Assembly (NCBI GenBank): GCA_039105265.1
Contig: JAPFFF010000007.1
Coordinates: 1,922,001 to 1,986,000 of the forward strand
From: Tritrichomonas musculus
Taxonomy: Eukaryota; Parabasalia; Tritrichomonadida; Tritrichomonadidae
Reading direction: 5' to 3'
Length of the DNA stretch: 64,000 nucleotides
Part shown: positions 62,701 through 64,000 of the stretch, one piece after another
Position numbering within the stretch: the stretch's first letter is position 1
Layout of the letters: the number at the start of each line of letters is the position of its first letter
Program-made: the position numbers and the translations under genes
The notes under the pieces: model-generated
Seen by the model: only the letters and a program-made list of their open reading frames with translations
Databases searched by the model: none
Told to the model about the DNA's origin: nothing

Positions 62701-64000
62701 AGAAGAAATCGAAGAAGAAGAGGAAGAATTTAAAGAAAGAAAAGAAAATAATGAAGATTATCAACAACAAATTAATGATCTTCTTAAAGAGATTGAAGCT
62801 TTGAATCAGCACAATCAAGAATTACAAGAAAAAGTTGCCGAATTAACACAAATTGCCAAAGAAAAAGAACAATCAGAAGCAACTGAAACCGAATATTCAC
62901 AGCTTAAATCTGAATTTGATGATTACAAACTTGTTTATAATGATGAACTTACTAAAGAATTGAAAGAACTTCAGTCACAAAATGATGAATACCTTAGATT
63001 GATTGAATCACTCAAGGAACAACCTCAAAAGAATACCGAAAATGACAACCAAGATCATCAACAACAGATTGAAATGCTTCATAAAGAGATCGATTCATTG
63101 AATGAACAAAATCAATCATTGGAAAAGCAGATCGAAGAGCTGACGATTCTTATTGACGAAAACGATAAGTCACATTTGAATGACGATCTATATTCACAGC
63201 TCAAGTCTGAATTCGATGACTACAAACTCATTTACAATGACGATCTCACTGAAGAATTAAAAGAACTTCAGTCGCAAAATGAAGAATATCTTAAATTGAT
63301 TGAATCGCTGAAAGGACAACATCAGAGAGATGAAAGAATAGTAATTGAAGAAGAAGAGGAAGACTCAAATAACAATAAACAACAAGTTGCTGATCTTCTT
63401 AAAGAAATTGAATCATTGAAAGAACAACTTAATAAACATCAGATACTTGAAGAAGAAGAAGAAGTTGAAAATCTTGTTCAACAAAACAATGAATTGAATG
63501 AAAAACTGAAAAATAAGGAATTTGAATTACAAGAAGCTCAAAATCAATTGTCTTCATTTATTAAAGAAATTGAATCAAAGAATGATGAAATTGATAATTT
63601 GAAGGAGATTGCTAAAAAGCATGAAAATGACAAGATTGAGGAATTGAGTAAATTACAAAATGAGAAAGATCAAATGGAAAATGAATTAAATGAAAAAATT
63701 GCTCAAATTGAATCAGAGAAAAATAAATTAGACGAACAACTAAAGAATATCAATAATAAAACTAATGATATAATGATTGAAGAGGAGGAAGAAGATAAAG
63801 ATGATGAAAATACTCTATCATCTGAATTACAACATATGAAAAATAAAGGAATTAATTATCCAAAAGCCGACCAAATATCTTCTCAAACTATCAATCAAAT
63901 TAAAGAGAAATTAACTGATAGCAAGCAATCACTTCAGTCGCTTAAAGATTATTGTAATGAATTGAAACCAGAAGAGATATTGAAAGATCAAAAGCAATCA
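38762..64000 (+). CDS. Giant coiled-coil protein, at least 8,413 residues (3' end outside window)
   Basis: The frame opens at ATG 38762 (MATRITREEIQQESNIESI) and I meet no in-frame stop to the last base, so the product exceeds 8,400 residues (roughly 1 MDa). It has no signal peptide or membrane segment in the visible part. Residues 1-500 are ordinary coiled coil. Residues 500 to about 6280 are shuffled near-identical segments built on phrases such as NEALRNTNEGLQQTIETLE and EELQNEKSKLEEEKQNL, with two conserved modules (FIDEV...KDAFI and KSKDEFIQ). A non-coiled linker (SVIQKSPSTEESKTSPNHP, 57620) ends the repeats. Then come coiled coil with Asp/Phe/Trp islands (about 6515-7346), Cys-containing repeats (7425-7836) and a third repeat (about 7928-8187). 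Similar trichomonad proteins are often labelled 'viral A-type inclusion protein' because of coiled-coil bias; I see nothing viral. A structural fibre or giant membrane tether is plausible. Confidence 0.9.
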   Translation, partial: MATRITREEIQQESNIESIRQLCFKLYDSQDQYQENELLNNERISNFQQEIQSDKEIISNLETELSDIKSKFQDEINNNKILIIEKQKAYSELNELKQHSNISQNDTEIFNEYNSLKKMVNDYLKKIAYLEKINEEKTTQISDLENENNELHEENSSLSSDLNELQIKNDQLNSINSKLANGENVNESLVSENENLRIKLDDQKMTNIELQDQIFQNEQQLDQYEQMIDEYEQTIKENKQKIDEYKQRIDDEMNLSQSDLAEKCKKQENMIEILKLRLTLLQNDIDKLQKGEHVDTKSLSSEDTSDLINQLQTKNQDLENKISDILDENEALTNEINELKQRSELSFQYEEDFEELNSKYESVLEELEKLEKEKFKLQNQIDDYADILQENEELREQIENQEEIKDEYEKKCIENEEIKKELLNLQEQIKNGNVNKDDFNNDDSYNKLKAEYDNLLSSSEINTKKLEEGIQQLKEELEQKKLEVEKMAQNLQKPTQQQDDDELIDELTQKLVQLQNKFNNNYDDVPIMSKDATIKENETIHQLNDQLQQQIQENEKMINELKIENETLQTQATRQSEEIESKSRTLEELQKEQSKLHEENEALQHNNEELQQHNQAIRQTNEELQQQIEGLETTKQENETMINELTKEIENLQARTGTADEKDKLIEELQNDKSKLEEEKQNLENNNNDLVQHNEALHNTNEGLQRTIETLETTKQENDQMINDLTKEIESLQSQAASASEKIIEQEQALEELENERTTHRSEVQTLQDKNDELHEQIETLEKTKQENDQIINELTKEIENLQARTGTADEKDKLIEELQNDKSKLEEEKQNLENNNNDLVQHNEGLQRTIETLETTKQENDQMINDLTKEIEKLQEQINEGDKEKKSTEEMSKELDEVQMNHNAELQALEDTNDKLRQEKEALETSNQEKETMINELTQEIENLQSQTGTIDDKNKLIEELQKEKSKLEEEKQNLEQSNEALRNTNEGLQRTIETLETTKQENDQMINDLTSEIEKLQTQASDESSENKEAIERTKEEIENQMKQDQDKFIEEVSQQVSDLQSKFDNIDDSMTKDSFIKELESEHTQLRTTNENLEQNNKELKEHNEALRSTNEGLQRTIEALESAKQSNEEKINELTQLNEELRTQVSDRETELKSKDEFIQGLNNEQVNHNSKLQELQNTNDELRHQIETLETTQQENEEKINELTKENETLQTHATSQTESIENKEKALEELQNEKSKLEEEKQNLQQSNEELQQHNEALRNTNEGLQQTIETLEKEKEEEKQKNLDLIKEQVDTNEKDKEEASKFIDEVSQKVSELQSKFNDEENPVMTRDAFISELESEHTQLRERNDTLEHTNEELQERISTLETSQLTSASKIKELTNEIEKLQEQVASQSDLQNENSKLQEESQTLHQANEELQQQVQALETTKQEKDTVIKELTNEIETLQAQTGSQSEALETKDKAIEELQNGQSKLEGEKQNLQNNNEELQQHNEALRTTNEGLQQTIATLETTKQENDQMINDLTSEIAKLQTQVSDQSVEIKSKDEVIEGLNISQSNHEAELQELQNTKDELHQLNDQLETKNQENENKINELTNELESLKAQAASQSEAIENKDKTIEGIQNEQSKLQEEKQTLQQTNEELQKQIEKHETTNQENDKFIEEVNQKVSELQSKFDNIDDSMTKDSFIKELESEHIQLRSTNENLEQEKKELEQHNEDLRNTNEGLQRTIEALESSKQENENKINELIQTNKELRTQISDRETELKSKDEFIQNLNNEQSNHEAELKELQNTNDELRHQIEALETNKQENETKMNELATELDTLKAQSASQTEAIETKDRELEEVRKEQSKLEEEKQNLYNKNKELEEHNETLRNANEGLQQTIEGLETTKQVSETKINEMTQEIEQLQNQVASQTETIQNNEKLTEELQNTQSRMQEEVQNLHNTNDELQKQVETLEASKQENEEKVNELSKEIENLQAQATAQIEAIESKDKLIEELQNEQSRLQEEKQALQQTNEELQQQVVASENAKQEDDKFADEVSQKVSELQSKFNDEENPVMTRDAFISELESEHTQLRERNDTLEHTNEELQERISTLETSQLTSASKIKELTNEIEKLQEQVASQSDLQNENSKLQEESQTLHQANEELQQQVQALETTNQEKDTMIKELTNEIETLQAQTGSQSEALETKDRAIEELQNGQSKLEEEKQNLQNNNEELQQHNEALRTTNEGLQQTIETLETTKQENDQMINDLTKEIETLQSQAASQTENLENKEKALEELQNEKSKLEEEKQNLQQQVVASENTKQDNDKFIDEVSQKVSELQSKFNDEENPVMTRDAFISELESEHTQLRERNDTLEHSNKELQERISTLETSQLTSASKIKELTNEIEKLQEQVGTIDEKDKLIEELQNEKSELEEEKQNLENNNNDLEQHNEALHNTNEGLQRTIETLETTKQENDQMINDLTKEIESLQSQAASASEKIIEQEQALEELENERTTHRSEVQTLQDKNDELHEQIETLETTKQSNEEKINELTKEIENLQSQATSQIESIENKDKALEELQNEQTKLQEEKQNLQNNNEELQQHNEALRNTNEGLQQTIETLENDKQGNDKFINEVSEKISLLENKFSNEENPVITKDAFINELQSDHSRLQEENETLQHTNNDLQQQIETLEKNIQLYSNKVNDLNKEIESLQAQESSHSDEMQDKDKQIEELQQHKEALQHTNDEFQQQIDELQKNKQEFDQKVDELNKEIEELQAKTASQSEAIQDKDQKLEELQQQNEALQHENEEFQQKAEASESTKQENDQKIDELTKENDELQAQIKAQAESIESKDKSIEELQNEQNKLQEEKQNLQQHNEEFKQQNEALQANKQENEGKINELTQEIDQLRAQISDRETELKSKDEFIQNLNNEQANHNSELQELQNTNDELRHQIEALETNKQENETKMNELTTELDTLKAQSASQTETIETKDRELEEVRKEQSKLEEEKQNLYNKNKELEEHNEALHNTNEGLQQTIEELEKEKEDETRKNLDLIKEREIKIESDKTIEGLEQQIDTLEKEKQENDKFVDEVSQKVSELENKFNDEENQVITKDTFINELEAEQTHLRVTNETLERNNKELEEHNEALRSTNEKLQQTIEQLESSKQANETRINELAQEIDQLRTQVSDRETELKSKDEFIQNLNNEQVNHNSELEELQNTNDELRHQIENLETTKQENEQMINDLTKEVESLQSQTGTIDDKDKLIEELQNEQSKLQEEKQNLEQSNEELQQHNEALRNTNEGLQQTIAILETTKQENDQMINDLTSEIEKLQTQVSDESSENKEAIERTKEEIENQMNQEQDKFIEEVSQQVSDLQSKFDNIDDSMTKDSFIKELESEHTQLRTTNENLEQEKKEVEEHNEALRSTNEGLQRTIESLELTKQSNEEKLNELTQEVAKLRTEISDRETELKSKDEFIQGLNNEQVNHNSELQELQNTNEELRHQIENLETNKQENEIKMNELTTELDTLRTQTVTIDDKDKLIAELQSAKSKLEEEKQNLEQSNDELQQHNEALRNTNEGLQQTIATLETTKQENDQMINDLTSDIEKLQTQASAQSENTQDKSLEEPQDEQSKLREENETLQQQNEALQNTNDELQKQVQSLETTKQENETMIDELTKEIEALQAQVSNQDKEENEKANEEVEKQNAALAATQQEHDKFIEEVSQQVSELQSKFDNIDDSMTKDSFIKELESEHTQLLTNNKELEEHNEALRNTNEGLQQTIEELSNEIEALKAQVAAQTESIESKDKSLEELQQHNEALRNTNEGLQQSIQTLETAKQEDDQKINELTKEAENLQTQISDRDAELKSKDEFIQGLNNDQVNHNSELQELQNTNNELRHQIEELETTKQENETKINELTKEVETLQAQTGTIDDKDRLAEELQNEQTKLQEEKQNLQNNNEELQQHNEALRNTNEGLQQTIETLENDKQENDKFIDEVSEKISLLENKFNNEENPVITKDAFISDLEAEHAQLRETNDALQQQVEALEKNKQENEAKINELSKEIESLQALQAESIENKDKSLEELQSEQSRLREENEKLQQTNEELQQQIEALQNNNEDLQKEKEEQAQVDHNQIEEREINVEKGKTTEEHQQQIEALEKNKQESEARINELTSEVEALQAQAASQTEAIENKDKLIGELQNNNDELQQLNEALRNTNEGLQQTIETLETTKQENDQMINDLTSEIEKLQTQVSDESSENKEATERTKEEIENQMKQDQDKFIDEVSQEISSLQNKFYNIDESMTKDSFIKELESEHAQLRTTNDNLEQHNKELEEHNSALRNTNEELQRTIESLESSKQSNEEKLNELSQEVAKLRTEISDRETELKSKDEFIQNLNNEQANHYSELQELQNTNDELRHQIETLETTHQENEDRINELTKENETLKNQAVSQTGSIDDKDKLIEELQNEKSKLEEEKQNLEQHNEALRNTNEALQQTIETNETTKQENDQMINDLTSEIEKLQTQISDQSSENKEATERTKEEIENQMKQDQDKFIDEVSQQVSDLQSKFDNIDDSMTKDSFMKELESEHTQLRTTNENLEQEKKEVEEHNEALRSTNEGLQRTIESLELTKQSNEEKINELAQEVAKLRTEISDREAELKSKDEFIQNLNNEQVNHNSKLEELQNTNEELLHQIGNLETNKQENEQMINDLTREIESLQSQTGTIDDKDKLIVELQNEKSRLEEEKQNLEQSNEELQQHISALRNTNEGLQRTIESLESSKQSNEEKLNELSQEVAKLRTEISDRETELKSKDEFIQNLNNEQANHYSELQELQNEKSKFEEERQALLNDNEELKQHNEALRNTNEGLQQTIEGLESTNQANTDKINELAKEIETLQAQISDRDTEIQNENSKADENHQLQQQIETLEKDKQENDKFIDEVSEQVSSLQNKFNNEENPVITRDGFFNELEAEHSQLRVRNETLEHKNEELEQQIESLESKINELTNEIEKLQTQVSEGDKEKKSAEEMSKELDEVQMNHNAELQALEDTNDKLRQEKVALETSNQEKETMINELTQEIENLQSQTGTIDDKDKLIEELQKEKSKLEEEKQNLEQSNEALRNTNEDLQQTIETLETTKQENDQMINDLTSEIEKLQTQASDQAMEIKSKANKQENDKFIDEVSEHLTTLQNKFNNEDNQVISKDEFINELSNEQSRLNEANENLQHANEELQQTIEQLESAKQSNEEKINELTQEIDQLRAQISDRETELKSKDEFIQGLNNEQVNHNSKLEELQNTNDELRHQIENLETTKQENEIKMNELTRELDTLRTQTGTIDDKDKLIAELQSAKSKLEEEKQNLEQLNDELQQHNEALRNTNEGLQQTIENLEKEKEDETRKNLDLIKEREIKNESDKTIEGLEQQIDTLEKDKQENDKFVDEVSQKVSELENKFNDEENQVITKDTFINELEEEHIQLRTNNENLEQEKKELEEHNEVLRRTNEGLQQTIDQLQNEQAKLQEEKQNLQQMNEELQKHNEALHNTNEQFQQQIQAFEVSQQENEGVINELTNEIEKLQAQVSDKDTEDEKNRKEEEFIDKIGQQISELQNKFNKEDNQVISKDEFINELSNEQSRLNEANENLQHANEELQQHNESLRNTNEGLQQTIEQLESAKQSNEEKINELTQEIDKLRTQISDRETELKSKDEFIQGLNNEQVNHNSELEELQNTNDELRQQIETLETNKQENEQIINELTKEVESLQSQTGTIDDKDKLIEELQNEKSKLEEEKQNLEQSNKELQQHNEALRNTNEGLQQTIETLETTKQENESKINDLQTQISNKDIEIEEEEEPEEENQQQIDNNEKNKQEDDEFIEEVSQKVSELQSKFSSIDIVTKDEFISELEEEQSRIQGEKEAIQHTNDELQLHNEALKQTNEGLQQQIESLEKNKQGEDKFIDEISGQISELQNKFSNEDSQVVSKDAFVNELENEHSRINEENKLLKQNNEELQQHIECLKSANKEFQEQIEHLEKDQEMNEEKINELTQEVSKLRTQISDRETELKSKDEFIQGLNNEQVNHNSELEELQNTNDELRQQIENLEKNKQEDDNFNATMSHQLSELQNKFKNDNDENITKDEFVSKLEDEQAKLKEEIQNLHNTNGELQQQIEGLETNKQENEAMINELTKEIEKLQVQTGSFDDKDKLFEELQNEQTKLQEEKQNLEKHNEALRNTNEGLQQTIETLETTKQENDQMINDLTKEIESLQNQIASQTEAILSKDKSLEEFRNTNAQLQERSVIQKSPSTEESKTSPNHPQQLSLSEHDEENNQLNTEIETFVRDTNQSSDELNNEISTLHTLLNDKEEELEKLRQRINEMQDNDLEKQNKLLNEEVQQLKGELSQTKESQNNLNNKISQMDETSNKDKELIAQLKKDLIFKVEAADTISNLKDTKIQQLQSKVKQLENNLSEKTVELALLQTDIKNPSLNLLQEKDREISQLRTQLAEFERQKQAQKAQHPPAVNLVQQATSLPDFPDFEVNWDNDFPQNQQDAISSTDIDEIRQLKSHISDLENQLSLAQSSRDDQLNQLQLKCQSLERQINEGNQNNNLQEMINKNDLLLQENNQLKNTVSNLQKQQEQQANEINQLKSNLQSQQKQTNANSQNIDFYFPDDQSFTSSQIFNNNQFEPNFSNPELESLRAENQRLKDSQKQWQNTQLQLVSIQQENDSLKRELQQLIANNNNNKDSIIDLLPTKDNQKMEDELNELKKSQSSLKSQLWAKENEISQLQSTISNLQAELKQPSQENQMKIKDFDIFDDYFGNSGTSTANEDENQKLKNAISQLQQQIANNQQMFTMNMKQKDDEISQLNMKLQQLASNQSANEVNQLLNENINLKENNKELQRQVQNLQFLNSQKIQDDQQQLLLQQQNQIQEKDKELEQLRSEIRRNQQLKSTTGSFDPFNENKTETDSLRLLLTEQQKENEVALKEKEQQIMNLTQVIQSDNQQIEQLKEKIQQMQNTPNNSQSSYDSSISHENSSLKDEINKLKIENERLLKKSNENKQTTLELPPFDPFGENQNAENKAQNAYDIFGFNDDSSNKQNKNIEEENNRLNQELTNLKQQIANSQNQINDLASVQTLNSELQEKVSQKDKEIQELRNQINQSSFPSWDFNGNEDSQIKEENNRLNQELTNLKQQLANSQNQINDLASVQALNSELQAKVSQKDKEIQELRNQINESNFQNWNFDFNDNKEDENEKQRQKISQLESQNKNLQEMNLKKDEEIERLNSRLGSTLGTDNQQKDQLINDLQSKLSEKEKELERMNDLQRQLNEKENEIEQIKSEKANKNSIHDLFSFPESSTPTSQEVESLLQQKESLTNEINSLKEELNQLQNQQPSNIIIKDANAPSNDEDVSQLNETIKQLQKKCSDLENEKEKAAKDLQNQEAEFTSLLKIAQEKVDKLENELSLRENELESQQDEFNEVLKRMKERCTSLEDMIQPTKLEKETAMKEFSNILELAQNRCQKLEEELSQRNQDLATQQEEFDSVLKLLKSKCAALENELNTKVKDMTEKKSNEVDQIINTQKDDFENILKIAEKRCEALENELIAKENDIQAQQDEFESVLQKFKEKVESLEKLNNEKDEKINSLLNENQNQDDPDKYKELYENQKDELEQQKQEFTNILAEAESKCKDLSKIIDDKEHELSDQNEEFQSILDKYKEKVLSLEQQNKELQNEIDQQQKETPEQEKDDSLEQKLTLKEAENETLKSQLNEIKEKEIPADLIEKNKEIIANYEKLMNEQKEEFDDLLNKANARCNELESLLESKETDLQTQQDEFEQVLSKLKERIDSLQKENQKPQQEEEEEKKDQNEKLLEEMESLKQQNQALESRIAELSQFVDQNEKQEDTNDQLEELISENKTLHDSINEFENIKAQKEEEINKMNDQYSQLKSEFDDYKIIYNDDLTKELKELQSQNEEYLKLIESLKGQLLKGDANKNKEEIEEEEEEFKERKENNEDYQQQINDLLKEIEALNQHNQELQEKVAELTQIAKEKEQSEATETEYSQLKSEFDDYKLVYNDELTKELKELQSQNDEYLRLIESLKEQPQKNTENDNQDHQQQIEMLHKEIDSLNEQNQSLEKQIEELTILIDENDKSHLNDDLYSQLKSEFDDYKLIYNDDLTEELKELQSQNEEYLKLIESLKGQHQRDERIVIEEEEEDSNNNKQQVADLLKEIESLKEQLNKHQILEEEEEVENLVQQNNELNEKLKNKEFELQEAQNQLSSFIKEIESKNDEIDNLKEIAKKHENDKIEELSKLQNEKDQMENELNEKIAQIESEKNKLDEQLKNINNKTNDIMIEEEEEDKDDENTLSSELQHMKNKGINYPKADQISSQTINQIKEKLTDSKQSLQSLKDYCNELKPEEILKDQKQS
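42208..57020 (+). repeat. About 12 copies of the KSKDEFIQ module in the giant gene
   Basis: Consensus in parts: ISDRETELKSKDEFIQ, then LNNEQVNHNSELQELQNT, then NDELRHQIETLE. Copies begin near 42208, 44040, 47460, 48290, 49125, 50310, 51885, 52698, 53150, 54530, 55818 and 56890, with a divergent one near 43375. Each typically lies between two FIDEV/KDAFI modules. Confidence 0.85.
42701..43340 (+). repeat. 640-bp block duplicated at 44891-45530
   Basis: This block and the one exactly 2,190 bp downstream match almost base for base without indels, including silent sites. Other constant-offset duplicates: 44041-44450 with 47461-47860 (offset 3,420), 41376-41660 with 53769-54053 (offset 12,393), and 47840-48110 with 54896-55166 (offset 7,056). 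Offsets are multiples of three. Confidence 0.85.
58305..60800 (+). other. Nine Asp/Phe/Trp-rich islands interrupting the coiled coil
   Basis: Short non-helical islands recur at roughly 50-440 bp: PDFPDFEVNWDNDFPQ (58305), IDFYFPDDQSF with FEPNFSNP (58710), DFDIFDDYFGNSG (59147), GSFDPFNEN (59580), PPFDPFGEN (59920), YDIFGFNDD (59970), FPSWDFNGNED (60205), FQNWNFDFNDN (60425) and DLFSFPESS (60760). They share an acidic residue next to Phe or Trp, and two are exact DPF motifs. Confidence 0.75.
60022..60425 (+). repeat. Tandem pair of about 216-bp segments
   Basis: EENNRLNQELTNLKQQ, then NSQNQINDLASVQ, LNSELQ, KVSQKDKEIQELRNQIN occurs twice in a row with few changes. Each copy ends in an Asp/Phe/Trp island, so the islands spread by duplication of coil plus island. 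Confidence 0.8.
61033..62270 (+). repeat. Degenerate coiled-coil repeats with a recurring Arg/Lys-Cys
   Basis: Units of about 30-40 residues follow the pattern QQDEF-x2-VLK-x3-(R/K)C-x2-LE-x-EL. Examples are FNEVLKRMKERCTSLE, FSNILELAQNRCQKLE, FDSVLKLLKSKCAALE, FENILKIAEKRCEALE, FTNILAEAESKCKDLS and FDDLLNKANARCNELE. Other copies have Val in place of Cys. These are more diverged than the upstream repeats, so older. Confidence 0.75.
62543..63320 (+). repeat. Three copies of a YSQLKSEFDDYK repeat
   Basis: YSQLKSEFDDYKLIYNDDLT followed by KELKELQSQNEEYLKLIESL starts at 62543, 62894 and 63191. Linkers between copies are acidic (runs of Glu) and include a QQQI...LLKEIE segment. The Asp/Tyr-rich first half is not standard heptad sequence. 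Confidence 0.85.

Noticed and set aside
38762-64000. Viral A-type inclusion protein origin of the giant gene
   Set aside because: That label usually arises from coiled-coil composition. There are no viral motifs, and codon use is like the host's.

Overview
The window looks like nuclear chromosome sequence from a parabasalid protist, most likely a trichomonad (Trichomonas/Tritrichomonas type). It is AT-rich, especially between genes. The genes are long and no intron was recognised. Several starts have a trichomonad initiator (Inr, consensus TCAYW) 9 to 46 bases upstream, and many stops read TAAA, the overlapping stop/poly(A) signal described for trichomonads. The species is an inference; nothing here fixes it.

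Layout. 1-1857: 3' part of an ABCA-type transporter. 2275-4461 (-): UBE3A-like HECT ubiquitin ligase with an AZUL zinc finger. 5011-9537 (-): THADA/Trm732-like HEAT protein, with a strong internal GC gradient. It is divergent, with only 54 bases between start codons, from 9592-11025 (+), an unrecognised disordered protein. 11355-16487 (-): very large unrecognised protein with a Pro/Gln/Glu minisatellite tail. 16509-20232: gene-poor accessory stretch with a broken DDE transposase-like gene, a GC-rich patch and a 1.36 kb segment bounded by 15-bp inverted repeats. 20255-26326 (+): tandem calponin-homology plus very long coiled-coil cytoskeletal protein, with an in-frame TAA 94 codons before the apparent real end. 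26446-28521 (+): secreted GH20 beta-hexosaminidase. 28584-29814: Tc1/mariner-type element with TA duplications, carrying a hairpin cluster and a broken ORF. 29936-32002 (+): pseudokinase with Sel1 repeats. 32147-35752 (+): DNA polymerase alpha catalytic subunit. 36048-38345 (+): ER Hsp110/GRP170-like chaperone.

38762-64000 (+): one open frame without a stop that runs off the window (at least 8,413 codons, roughly 1 MDa). It encodes a giant coiled-coil protein. The first two thirds are shuffled near-identical segments with about 20 copies of a conserved loop module. The last third is non-repetitive coiled coil broken by regularly spaced Asp/Phe/Trp islands, some reading DPF, followed by two further repeat families.

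Most genes are housekeeping genes on independent promoters; there are no operons. The strongest candidates for undescribed biology are the giant coiled-coil protein, the interrupted CH-domain protein, the pseudokinase, and the palindromes that sit on Inr elements.
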